Translations under genes and position numbers: made by a program
Source: an uncultured Oxalobacteraceae bacterium
GTDB lineage: Bacteria; Pseudomonadota; Gammaproteobacteria; Burkholderiales; Burkholderiaceae
Length of the DNA: 64,000 bases
Assembly: GCA_946480015.1 (NCBI GenBank)
Contig: CAMLIL010000005.1
Coordinates: 1-64,000 of the forward strand
Direction of reading: 5' to 3'
The notes under the pieces: model-generated
Told to the model about the DNA's origin: nothing
The model's database searches: none
What the model saw: the letters and a program-made list of their open reading frames with translations, nothing else
Shown here: positions 9,191 through 17,220 of the stretch, piece after piece
Position numbering within the stretch: the first letter of the stretch is position 1
How the letters are laid out: every line of letters begins with the position of its first letter

Positions 9191-10399
9191 CTACTTCCAC
9201 AAGGCGCACTTGGTTTCGGCCTTGGTGGTGTAGGCTTGCGCTCCCGGAACGGTGGCAACCACCTTGTAGTAATCCCACGGATATTTCGATTCCCCCGGTT
9301 TCTTTACTTCCATCAGGAACATGTCGTGCACCATGCGCCCGTCCGGGCGGACTTCGCCATTCTTGGCGTACATGTCGTTGATTTTGGTCTTCTTCAGGTG
9401 CGCCATGACTTTGTCGGGATCGTCGCTGCCGACCGCCTTGACGGCGTTCAGGTAGGTCATCGCGGCGGAATAGTCGGCCGCCTGCAGGCTCGACGGTTCC
9501 TTCTTCATCTTGGCGAAGTAGCGCTTGGACCAGGCCCGGGTGTCGGGGTTCTGGTCCCAGTACCAGCTGTCGGTCAGCAGCATGCCCTGGGTGGTATTCA
9601 GACCGAGGGTATGCACGTCGTTGATGAAGATCAGCAAGCCGGCCAGCTTCATCGACTTGGTGATGCCGAACTCGTTGGCCGCCTTGATGGCATTGATGGC
9701 GTCGCCGCCGGCATCGGCCAGGCCGAGAATCTGCGCCTTGGACGCTTGCGCCTGCAGCAGGAAGGAAGAAAAGTCCGACGCCGACAGCGGATGGCGGACG
9801 CTGCCAAGCACCTTGCCGCCGGCCGCCTTGACCACGTCCGCGGTATCTTTTTCCAGCGAATGGCCGAAAGCGTAATCGGCCGTCAGGAAAAACCAGTTCT
9901 TGCCGCCCTGCTTGACGATGGTGGCGCCGGTCACGCGCGCCAGCGCCACCGTGTCGTAGGCGTAGTGCACGGTGTAGGGCGTGCACTCTTCATTGGTCAA
10001 GCGGGCCGAACCGGCCCCGATCGCGATGAAGACCTTTTTCTTTTCGGCGGCGATTTTTGCCATGGCCAGGCTGGCGCCGGAATTGGTGCCGCCGATTAGC
10101 ATGTCGACGCCCTGCTGGTCGAACCATTCGCGCGCCTTGCTGCCGGCGATGTCGGCCTTGTTCTGGTGGTCGGCCGAGATGAATTGAATCGGTTTTCCAT
10201 TGATGGCGCCGCCCATGTCGGCAATCGCCATCTTGACCGCTTCGGCGCCGCCGTTGCCATCGATGTCGGCGTACAGGCCCGAGGTGTCGGTGATCATGCC
10301 GATCTTGATGACATCGCCCGATACCTGGGCCTGCGCCGGAAGAACGGCACCGAGCGCACACAAGGTGCTCACTGCAATGACAATAGCTTGCTGTTTCAT
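9191..10399 (-). CDS. Periplasmic substrate-binding protein of a Liv-type ABC transporter
   Basis: A 402-residue type I periplasmic binding protein. The N-terminus MKQQAIVIAVSTLCALGAVLPAQAQVSG is a Sec signal peptide with likely cleavage after AQA. The mature part starts VIKIGMITDTSGLYADIDGNGG, the usual LivK-family first strand and ligand loop. Homologues of this length and style often bind non-branched-chain ligands such as aromatic acids or amides, so the ligand is unknown. The ATG at 10399 is chosen because the longer reading adds charged residues ahead of the signal peptide. It sits between livF and livH in the operon. Confidence 0.93.
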   Translation of the reverse strand: MKQQAIVIAVSTLCALGAVLPAQAQVSGDVIKIGMITDTSGLYADIDGNGGAEAVKMAIADMGGAINGKPIQFISADHQNKADIAGSKAREWFDQQGVDMLIGGTNSGASLAMAKIAAEKKKVFIAIGAGSARLTNEECTPYTVHYAYDTVALARVTGATIVKQGGKNWFFLTADYAFGHSLEKDTADVVKAAGGKVLGSVRHPLSASDFSSFLLQAQASKAQILGLADAGGDAINAIKAANEFGITKSMKLAGLLIFINDVHTLGLNTTQGMLLTDSWYWDQNPDTRAWSKRYFAKMKKEPSSLQAADYSAAMTYLNAVKAVGSDDPDKVMAHLKKTKINDMYAKNGEVRPDGRMVHDMFLMEVKKPGESKYPWDYYKVVATVPGAQAYTTKAETKCALWK

Positions 10400-10418
10400 G
10401 TTGTCTCCGTCTGGGTCC

Positions 10419-11129
10419 CTAGACGCCAAGCAGCTCGGTCAGTACCGGCATCTTGGCTGCCAATTCAGCGGCAGCGACGGTCTCGACGATCTGACCGTGC
10501 TCCACCACATAAAACCGGTCCGCCAATGGTGCGGCGAAGCGGAAATTTTGTTCCACCATCACGATCGTGTAGCCCTTCGACTTGAGCGTGGTGATCATGC
10601 GGGCCAGGCCCTGCACGATCACCGGCGCCAAGCCTTCGGATATTTCATCGAGCAGGAGCAGGCGGGCGCCGGTGCGCAGGATGCGCGCCACGGCCAGCAT
10701 CTGCTGCTCCCCGCCGGACAGGCGGGTGCCCTGGCTGGTCCTGCGTTCCAGCAGGTTGGGGAACATCTGGTAAATCTCGTCGACCGACATGCCGTTGCCG
10801 CTGCCCTTGAGGCGCGGCGGCAGCATCAGGTTTTCCTCGGTCGACAGGGAGGAAAAAATGCCGCGCTCTTCCGGGCAATAGCCCACACCCAGGTGCGCGA
10901 TCCGGTGCGTCGGCAAGCCGATCGCTTCCACGCCATTGATCCTGATCGAGCCCTTGCGCGTGCCGGTCAGGCCCATGATGGCGCGCAAGGTGGTCGTGCG
11001 GCCGGCACCGTTACGGCCCAGCAAGGTAACGACTTCGCCCGGCTGCACCTCCAGGCTGACGTCGTGCAGGACGTGCGATTCGCCATACCAGGCTTGCAGG
11101 TTGGTGATTTCGAGGGCGGCGCTCATCAA
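10419..11129 (-). CDS. livF: ABC transporter ATP-binding protein LivF (Walker A lysine replaced)
   Basis: A 236-residue nucleotide-binding subunit of the Liv-type importer. The signature LSGGEQQMLAVARIL and Walker B LLLLDEISEGLAP are intact, and the C-terminus resembles LivF. Walker A reads GRNGAGRTT, so the usual catalytic lysine is arginine at residue 44; the DNA codon is clearly CGC. Arginine may still hold the phosphates weakly. I recall similar GRNGAGRTT variants in other proteobacterial LivF sequences, so this may be a subfamily trait and not damage. Its start overlaps the end of livG by four bases, which supports translational coupling. Confidence 0.93.
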   Translation of the reverse strand: MMSAALEITNLQAWYGESHVLHDVSLEVQPGEVVTLLGRNGAGRTTTLRAIMGLTGTRKGSIRINGVEAIGLPTHRIAHLGVGYCPEERGIFSSLSTEENLMLPPRLKGSGNGMSVDEIYQMFPNLLERRTSQGTRLSGGEQQMLAVARILRTGARLLLLDEISEGLAPVIVQGLARMITTLKSKGYTIVMVEQNFRFAAPLADRFYVVEHGQIVETVAAAELAAKMPVLTELLGV

Positions 11130-11887
11130 TGCGCTCCTTCGCTGGCCGTGCCCATATAGGCTTCCATCACCTGCGGGTTGCGCGATACCTCGGCATAACT
11201 TCCTTCGGCCAGCACGGCGCCACGCTGCAGCACGGAGATCCGGTCGCAGATGCCGGACACCACGTTCATATTGTGTTCGACCATCAAGATCGTGCGCCCC
11301 GCGGACACCTTTTTGATCAGTTCCGTCACCCGGTGCACATCCTCGTGGCCCATGCCCTGCGTCGGTTCGTCCAGCAGCATCAATTCCGGCTGCATGGCCA
11401 GGGTGGTGGCGATTTCCAGCGCGCGCTTGCGCCCGTAAGGCATGTCGATGGTGACCGTGTCGGCAAAACCGCTCAGGTCGACCTCGGCCAGCAATGCCAT
11501 GGCGCGCTCGTTGAGGCGGTCGAGCGAGCGCTCGCTGCGCCAGAAATGGAAGGAAGTGCCCAGAGCGCGCTGCAGCCCGATGCGCACGTTCTGCAGCACG
11601 GTCAGGTGAGGAAACACGGCGGAAATCTGGAAGGAACGGATGATGCCCATGCGGGCGATCTGGGCCGGCTGCGCGGCCGTGATGTCGCGGCCATTGAACA
11701 GGATCTGGCCGGCCGTCGGTACCAGAAACTTGGTCAGCAGATTGAAGCAGGTGGTCTTGCCGGCGCCATTTGGGCCGATGAGCGCGTGGATATGACCGCG
11801 CTCGACCTGGAGATTGACGTCATTGACTGCGGTGAACCCCTTGAACTCCTTGGAGAGTTGCCTCGTTTCCAGAATGACGTCCGCCAT
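11126..11887 (-). CDS. livG: ABC transporter ATP-binding protein LivG
   Basis: A 253-residue ATPase with intact Walker A GPNGAGKTT near residue 38, signature-region YGRKRALEIATTLAMQPELMLLDEPTQGMGHEDV, and the LivG-specific HALIGPNGAGKTTCFNLLTKFL block. In this subfamily the signature reads LPYG or MPYG in place of LSGG, seen here as DMPYGRKRALE, which is normal. It is the first gene of the transporter operon. The 92-bp gap to the upstream GMC oxidoreductase gene is long enough for its own promoter. Confidence 0.94.
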   Translation of the reverse strand: MADVILETRQLSKEFKGFTAVNDVNLQVERGHIHALIGPNGAGKTTCFNLLTKFLVPTAGQILFNGRDITAAQPAQIARMGIIRSFQISAVFPHLTVLQNVRIGLQRALGTSFHFWRSERSLDRLNERAMALLAEVDLSGFADTVTIDMPYGRKRALEIATTLAMQPELMLLDEPTQGMGHEDVHRVTELIKKVSAGRTILMVEHNMNVVSGICDRISVLQRGAVLAEGSYAEVSRNPQVMEAYMGTASEGAH

Positions 11888-11979
11888 TGTGTCTCCCGAT
11901 GGGTTTTACCGCTTTGATAATCTTTCGTTTGATATTACACAGATTAGCTTTTTGTCACAATACAGTAGAACCACCGTTG

Positions 11980-13590
11980 TCAGCGCGACGATACGATTAG
12001 CTGGGCAGCCTTCTCGGCGATCATCAAAGTTGGCGAATTGGTGTTACCCGACGTGATCGCCGGCATGACGGACGCGTCGATCACGCGCAAGCCGGCGATG
12101 CCGATGACGCGCAAGGCGCTGTCGACCACGGCGAGCGGATCCCCGGGGCGGCCCATCTTGCAGGTGCCGACCGGATGAAAAATTGTCGTCCCGATGCGCC
12201 CCGCCGCGTCGGCCAGTTCCTCGTCGCTCTGGCATTGCACGCCCGGTTTGTATTCTTCCGGCTGGTATTTGGCCAGCGCCGGCGCGGCCACGATCCGGCG
12301 CGTCAGCCGGATGGCATCGGCCGCGACGGCGCGGTCTTCCGGCGTACTCAGATAGTTGGGCGTGATGCTCGGCGCGGCGTCGCTGTCGGGCGAGGCGATG
12401 CGCACATGCCCGCGCGAGGTCGGCCGCAGATTGCACACGCTGGCGGTAAATGCCGGAAAGGAATGCAAGGGATCGCCGAACTTTTCCAGGGACAGCGGCT
12501 GCACGTGATATTGCAGGTTCGGCGTGGCCTGCCCTGGATCGGAACGGGCAAAGGCGCCCAGTTGCGATGGCGCCATCGACATCGGACCGCTCTGGAACAA
12601 GGCGTATTCGAGCCCGATTTTCATGCGTCCGAACCAGTTGGCGGCGGTGGTGTTGAGCGTGCGCGCGCCACGGATCTTGTAGACGGTGCGCAGCTGCAAA
12701 TGATCCTGCAGATTCTCGCCCACGCCCGGGGCATCGTGTTCAAGCACAATGCCGCAGCGCTGCAAGACCGCGGCCGGGCCGATCCCGGAACGCTGCAAAA
12801 TCGTCGGCGAACCGATCGCTCCGGCCGCCAGCAAGGTTTCACGGTGCGCGGTGGCGCGCCAGGCCGTGCCGCCGCCGGTAAAATCGACACCACGACACAC
12901 TTTGCCATCGATCAGCAGCCGTTCGACATGGCAACCCGTCATGATGGTCAGGTTTGCGCGCTTGGCCGCTGGCCGCAAAAACGCCTTGGCCGCATTCCAG
13001 CGGATGCCGCGCTTCTGATTGACCTCGAAATAGGCAGTGCCCGCGTTGTCGCCGCCATTGAAATCGGCGCAGCGGCCGATGCCGGCTTGTTCAGCGGCAT
13101 CGCGGAACGCGTCCAGAATGTCCCAGGACAAGCGTTGGCGCTCGACCCGCCATTCGCCGCCGGCGCCGTGCAGCGCAGTGGGGCCGCCATGGTGGTTCTC
13201 GCTTTTCTTGAATATCGGCAGCACCTTGTCCCAGCCCCAGGACGGATCGCCGGTCAGCGCGGCCCAGTGATCGTAATCATGCGACTGGCCGCGCATGTAA
13301 ATCATGCCGTTGATCGACGAGCTGCCGCCCAGGACTTTGCCGCGCGGGTAAATCAGGGCGCGCCCGCCCAGCCCGGCTTCCGGTTCGGTCCGGTAAAGCC
13401 AGTCGGTACGGGGATTGTCGATGCAGCGCAGATAGCCCACCGGAATATGAATCCACAGGTAATCGTCCTTGCCGCCGGCCTCGATCAGCAGGACGGACAC
13501 AGCCGGGTCGCAAGTAAGGCGGTTGGCCAACAGGCAGCCGGCAGTGCCGGCGCCGATAATGATGTAGTCGTATTCGCCTGCCGATTCCAA
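11980..13590 (-). CDS. GMC-family FAD oxidoreductase (choline dehydrogenase-like)
   Basis: A flavoprotein of about 536 residues in the glucose-methanol-choline family. The N-terminal YDYIIIGAGTAGCLLANRL binds FAD, PRGKVLGGSSSINGMIYMRG is the GMC signature 1, and TTIFHPVGTCKMG plus SVMPAITSGNTNSPTLMIAEKAA form the active-site histidine region and C-terminal FAD block. It oxidises an alcohol that cannot be named. I chose a TTG at 13590 because AGGGGG sits about seven bases upstream and the conserved fold begins nine residues later; a longer ATG start at 13695 would overlap the upstream gene by 88 bases and adds low-complexity residues. It lies between a nitronate monooxygenase gene and the liv transporter. 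Confidence 0.9.
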   Translation of the reverse strand: MESAGEYDYIIIGAGTAGCLLANRLTCDPAVSVLLIEAGGKDDYLWIHIPVGYLRCIDNPRTDWLYRTEPEAGLGGRALIYPRGKVLGGSSSINGMIYMRGQSHDYDHWAALTGDPSWGWDKVLPIFKKSENHHGGPTALHGAGGEWRVERQRLSWDILDAFRDAAEQAGIGRCADFNGGDNAGTAYFEVNQKRGIRWNAAKAFLRPAAKRANLTIMTGCHVERLLIDGKVCRGVDFTGGGTAWRATAHRETLLAAGAIGSPTILQRSGIGPAAVLQRCGIVLEHDAPGVGENLQDHLQLRTVYKIRGARTLNTTAANWFGRMKIGLEYALFQSGPMSMAPSQLGAFARSDPGQATPNLQYHVQPLSLEKFGDPLHSFPAFTASVCNLRPTSRGHVRIASPDSDAAPSITPNYLSTPEDRAVAADAIRLTRRIVAAPALAKYQPEEYKPGVQCQSDEELADAAGRIGTTIFHPVGTCKMGRPGDPLAVVDSALRVIGIAGLRVIDASVMPAITSGNTNSPTLMIAEKAAQLIVSSR

Positions 13591-13607
13591 TCGTCCCCCT
13601 CGTTTTA

Positions 13608-14651
13608 TTATTCCGTGCGCATCTCCGCCGCCAGCTGAACCATGAGATTGGCCACCTTCATCGGCCGCGCCCGCTTGACCTCGGCGCCGGCCCACAGCGA
13701 CATCAATTCCGTGTCGCCCAGCTCGGCCGCCGCTGCGCGGATGGGCGTGGTCAATGCATTCTGAACAGGATACGCTGGAAATTGCGCCTCAAGCGTTTTC
13801 ATTTGGCGCATGAAGTCGTTCTCCAAGCCCCGCGCATAGCGGCCGGAAAACGCCCGCGTCAGATGGGTCGGCGTCGGCCCCGCCTTGATCAGCCTGTTCT
13901 TGTAGGCATTGTTAATGCCGGATTCCTCGCAGACGAGAAAGGCAGTCCCCATCTGCACCGCTGTCGCGCCGGCAGCGAGTGCATCGTTGATATCCACACC
14001 CGTCATGATGCCGCCGGCGGCGATCACTGGAATATGGACGGCCTCGGCCACCTGCGGCCACAATTGGCGGGCGCTCAGTGTCGCCTCTTGCTGGGGTCCG
14101 AGGAAAGTGCCGCGGTGACCGCCCGCCTCGACGCCGGATGCCACCACCGCATCGGCACCGATATTCTCCCAGGCCAAGGCTTCATCGACCGTCGTCACCG
14201 TGCCGATGACCGCGATGCCGGCATCGTGCAAGCGCTCCACCTGGCTCGCGGTCAGGATATTGAACGTGAAACTGGCGGCGGCTGGACGCAGCTCGATCAG
14301 GGTGTCGAACTGGGCGTGGAAGTCCTCACACCATCTGGCTGGCGTTGGAAACGACGACCAGCCCAGGCGCCCTTGCCAGATGGGCCGCAGCAGCTCGACC
14401 GCCTTGGCCACCTCATCGGGCGACGGTGCCGGTGTCTCCTGCACGAATAGATTGATCAGGAAAGGCTGGTCGGTCAGCGCCCGCACCTGGCTCACGTTGT
14501 CGCGCATTTTGTCGGACGACAGCAGCGACGCCGCCACGGAACCCAGGCCCCCCGCATTCGATACCCCGGCAATGAGCTCGGGCGTGCAGGAACCGCCCGC
14601 CATCGGGCCCTGGATGATGGGAAATTTGAGTCGTTTCAGTAGCTGCATCAT
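13608..14651 (-). CDS. Nitronate monooxygenase (2-nitropropane dioxygenase family)
   Basis: A 347-residue FMN-dependent TIM-barrel enzyme. It begins LKFPIIQGPMAGGSCTPELIAGVSNAGGLGSV, the NMO opening that binds the FMN phosphate. It also has GADAVVASGVEAGGHRG near residue 170 with the catalytic-region histidine, and PVIAAGGIMTGVDINDALAAGATAVQMGTAFL. Members oxidise toxic nitronates such as propionate 3-nitronate. It is the first leftward gene left of the DnaA-box region, and is followed 17 bases later by the GMC oxidoreductase gene. Enoyl-reductase-like paralogues share this fold, so the exact substrate is open. Confidence 0.9.
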   Translation of the reverse strand: MMQLLKRLKFPIIQGPMAGGSCTPELIAGVSNAGGLGSVAASLLSSDKMRDNVSQVRALTDQPFLINLFVQETPAPSPDEVAKAVELLRPIWQGRLGWSSFPTPARWCEDFHAQFDTLIELRPAAASFTFNILTASQVERLHDAGIAVIGTVTTVDEALAWENIGADAVVASGVEAGGHRGTFLGPQQEATLSARQLWPQVAEAVHIPVIAAGGIMTGVDINDALAAGATAVQMGTAFLVCEESGINNAYKNRLIKAGPTPTHLTRAFSGRYARGLENDFMRQMKTLEAQFPAYPVQNALTTPIRAAAAELGDTELMSLWAGAEVKRARPMKVANLMVQLAAEMRTE

Positions 14652-14666
14652 GCACTCCTAAAGGGA

Positions 14667-14898
14667 CTTGTGGATAAGTTTTTGGATATCCACAGGTGCC
14701 GTTTGTGGATAAGCCCGACTTTTTCCACAAGCGAATTTTTGTCCAGAATTGACCCCAACCACATACAGCGCTGGCCACCGGTTTATAAAGCTCGCAAGTT
14801 GTTGATCTGTCGAACGTAAACCGGCTTATCCACAGAAATTAGGGACTGTTAACAACTACTACTAAACTATATATCTATCTTTTTTAAGTAAACAAACA
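14667..14898 (+). repeat. Origin module A (DnaA boxes, ACT-trio run, AT-rich tract)
   Basis: First copy of a diverged direct duplication. In order: a CTTGTGGATAA box, ATATCCACAGG at 14686, TTTTCCACAAGC at 14721, GAACGTAAAC at 14812, the perfect box at 14826-14834, ACTACTACTA at 14855-14864 (TAGTAGTAGT on the other strand, the DnaA-trio form), then an AT-rich tract to about 14898. The landmarks recur in the same order in module B at offsets of 317 to 339 bp. Confidence 0.65.
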
Positions 14899-15004
14899 AC
14901 CCCGAAAAACCCCCGCGCCGAGGTCCCGGACTGAAGACCGGTTTTTGAAAAATTCGAAAAGCCAACAATGCAAACCCTGGCAACACAAACGACGCAACAA
15001 TCAG

Positions 15005-15236
15005 CTTGTGGACAACTGCCTGCATATCCACAGGACGAGATGTGCAGAACCGACTTCGTTTTCCACAAGCCAAATTTTGTTCAACACTCATCCTCTCCAG
15101 ATACAATGTTTGTTCAGCTAGTTCAATGGAACGTAAACTGCTGAAAGCACGTTGTTTTTCAGACTTATCCACAGGAAAACAGGCGTTTACTACTACTACT
15201 ATTTTTTATATATACCTTTATATAAAACCATAAAAC
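15005..15236 (+). repeat. Origin module B (second copy)
   Basis: Second copy of the module: CTTGTGGACAA at 15005, ATATCCACAGG at 15024, TTTTCCACAAGC at 15059, GAACGTAAAC at 15129, the perfect box at 15165-15173, four ACT triplets at 15189-15201, then an AT-rich tract (TTTTTTATATATAC) to about 15236. The trio run is longer and closer to its box than in module A, so this may be the better unwinding element. Confidence 0.65.
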
Positions 15237-15291
15237 AGCAAAGTTCGCGTGCACAACCCTGTTTGCCACCCTCTAACCCCGTCTACAGACC

Positions 15292-16083
15292 ATGAATAGC
15301 CTCAAAAACATGCGGCTCGGTATCATCAGCGCCTTGCAGGAAGAACAGCAGGGGCTGGTAGAAGCCATGGAACGCCCCTCTACGCTCATCCACGGCATGC
15401 GTGAGTACACACTCGGACAGCTCGCTGGAATCGACGCTGTGTGCGTTCTATCGCGTATTGGCAAGGTTGCTGCAGCCATGACTGCCACCGTGCTTGTGGA
15501 AAAGTTCGGAGTTACCCACATCGTCTTTACCGGTGTTGCCGGTGCCGGGGATGCTTGCGTACAGGTTGGCGACATCGTGGTCGCGGAATCCCTGGTCCAG
15601 TACGACATGGATGCCAGCCCGTTGTTCCCGCGGTATGAGATCCCATTGACTGGTCTCACACATATCCCGTCGGACCTGCATCTGACCCAGCGGGTTGCGG
15701 CAATCGCCGCCGTTTTCGTGCAGACCGAACTGGAACGCACCATTTCCGAAGAGGAACGGAAGGTCTTCAAGCTGATCAGGCCACGCGTGCATCGCGGCCT
15801 GATCGCCAGCGGTGATCAGTTTGTTGGGGGCAAAACGCAGTTGGCAGGGATCTGCGCCGGACTGCCAGGCCTGCTGGCGGTGGAAATGGAAGGCGCGTCG
15901 GTGGCCCAGGTATGTTTCGAGCTGGGCATTCCATTCACCATCATCCGCTCGATTTCGGACAACGCCAATGAAAACGCCGCCACCGACTTCATGCGCTTCG
16001 TGAAATCAGTGGCGGCGCAGTATGCTTTTCACATCGTACGACGCTTGTGCAGCGAGCTGCGCAGTGAACAGCTAGAACATTAA
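15292..16083 (+). CDS. mtnN: 5'-methylthioadenosine/S-adenosylhomocysteine nucleosidase
   Basis: MtnN cleaves the glycosidic bond of methylthioadenosine and S-adenosylhomocysteine, recycling products of methylation and polyamine synthesis. The 263-residue protein begins MRLGIISALQEEQQGL after six extra residues, with the general-acid glutamate in the QEE segment. It has HIVFTGVAGAGDACVQVGDIVV, the VEMEGASVAQVC ribose-binding block, and RSISDNANENAATDF with the catalytic aspartate. A first-codon alternative at the MRLG methionine is possible. Its 3' end overlaps the convergent ald gene by 12 bases. Confidence 0.92.
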   Translation: MNSLKNMRLGIISALQEEQQGLVEAMERPSTLIHGMREYTLGQLAGIDAVCVLSRIGKVAAAMTATVLVEKFGVTHIVFTGVAGAGDACVQVGDIVVAESLVQYDMDASPLFPRYEIPLTGLTHIPSDLHLTQRVAAIAAVFVQTELERTISEEERKVFKLIRPRVHRGLIASGDQFVGGKTQLAGICAGLPGLLAVEMEGASVAQVCFELGIPFTIIRSISDNANENAATDFMRFVKSVAAQYAFHIVRRLCSELRSEQLEH

Positions 16084-17187
16084 GTCGTCCGGATCGGTGT
16101 AGTCGTAGCCCAGCGCCTGCGCGACTGCGGCGTAGGTCACCTTTCCTTTGCACACGTTCAGGCCGTTTTTCAGATGCGGATCGTCACGCAGTGCTTGTTG
16201 CCAGCCCTTGCCGGCCAGCGCCACCGCATGCCCGATGGTGGCGTTGTTGAGCGCAAAAGTTGACGTACGCGCCACCGCGCCCGGCATATTCGCCACGCAA
16301 TAGTGAATCACGCCATCGACAACAAAAGTGGGATCGGCATGGGTGGTCGGATGCGAGGTAGCAAAACAGCCGCCCTGGTCGATCGCCACATCGACCACCA
16401 CTGCGCCCTTCTTCATTTTCGCGATCATCTCGCGCGTCACCAGTTTGGGCGCCGCGGCGCCAGGCACCAGCACGCCGCCGACCACCAGATCTGCCGACAG
16501 CACCGCTTCCTCGATGGCATGCGCGTTCGAATATTGGGTGGCGATGCGGTTGCCGAAGATCAGATCGAGCTGGCGCAGCCGTTCAATGCTCTTGTCGATC
16601 ACCGTGACGCGCGCGCCGCTACCGACCGCCATCTGCAAGGCATTGGTGCCCACCACCCCGGCGCCCAGGATAAGCACGTGCCCAGCGGCCACACCCGGTA
16701 CGCCGCCCAGCAATAAGCCCATCCCGCCTTTGGACTTTTCCAGATGGGCGGCGCCGGCCTGGATGGCCATGCGCCCGGCCACTTCGCTCATCGGCGCCAG
16801 CAAGGGCAAACCGCCGCCCGGGCCGGTGATGGTTTCGTAAGCGATGCAGATGGCGCCGGATTTGACCAGCGCGGCGGTCTGCTCCGGGTCAGGCGCCAGA
16901 TGCAAATAGGTGTAGAGAATCTGCCCCTCGCCCAGCATGGCGCACTCGCCCGCTTGCGGTTCCTTGACCTTGACGATCATGTCGGCCCGCGCGAATATTT
17001 CCTTGGCGGTCTCGACCAGGGTGGCGCCGGCGGCGATATAGTGCGCATTTTCCAGGCCGATCTCGGTGCCGGCGTGTTTCTGCACCAGCACCTGGTGACC
17101 GCGCGCGGTGAGCTCGCGCACGCTCGGCGGCGTCAATCCGACGCGGTATTCGTGATTCTTGATCTCTTTCGGAACGCCTACGATCAT
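16072..17187 (-). CDS. ald: Alanine dehydrogenase
   Basis: A 371-residue NAD-dependent L-alanine dehydrogenase that interconverts alanine with pyruvate and ammonia. It begins MIVGVPKEIKNHEYRVGLTPPSV, the alanine dehydrogenase/PNT signature. The Rossmann motif is VLILGAGVVGTNALQMAVGSGARVTVID at about residue 170, and the catalytic-region lysine and histidine lie in the N-terminal lobe (VKVKEP near residue 75). A strong GGAGGATGAC ribosome-binding site precedes the ATG. It starts 33 bases after putA on the same strand, so putA and ald probably form an amino-acid catabolic operon. Confidence 0.95.
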   Translation of the reverse strand: MIVGVPKEIKNHEYRVGLTPPSVRELTARGHQVLVQKHAGTEIGLENAHYIAAGATLVETAKEIFARADMIVKVKEPQAGECAMLGEGQILYTYLHLAPDPEQTAALVKSGAICIAYETITGPGGGLPLLAPMSEVAGRMAIQAGAAHLEKSKGGMGLLLGGVPGVAAGHVLILGAGVVGTNALQMAVGSGARVTVIDKSIERLRQLDLIFGNRIATQYSNAHAIEEAVLSADLVVGGVLVPGAAAPKLVTREMIAKMKKGAVVVDVAIDQGGCFATSHPTTHADPTFVVDGVIHYCVANMPGAVARTSTFALNNATIGHAVALAGKGWQQALRDDPHLKNGLNVCKGKVTYAAVAQALGYDYTDPDDLMF

Positions 17188-17220
17188 GTCATCCTCCGTG
17201 GTTTCAGGTGGCTAATAGTG

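Larger units (their letters stand above)
14652..15291. other. Candidate replication origin (oriC) with clustered DnaA boxes
   Basis: A 640-bp gene-free region between divergent genes. It holds four perfect DnaA boxes TTATCCACA: 14669-14677 and 14704-14712 on the minus strand, and 14826-14834 and 15165-15173 on the plus strand. Further partial copies (TATCCACAGG, GTGGACAA) are present. Two of the boxes are followed by runs of ACT triplets and then AT-rich tracts, matching the known order of DnaA box, DnaA-trio and unwinding element. Chance expectation for even one perfect box in this length is about 0.005. Nearby parAB, mnmG-rsmG, atp genes and parS are typical origin neighbours. dnaA itself is not in the window, so the identification is inference. 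Confidence 0.75.

Noticed and set aside
13591..13695. Longer ATG start for the GMC oxidoreductase
   Set aside because: It overlaps the upstream nitronate monooxygenase gene and adds glycine- and arginine-rich residues unlike the family; the TTG at 13590 has a strong ribosome-binding site.
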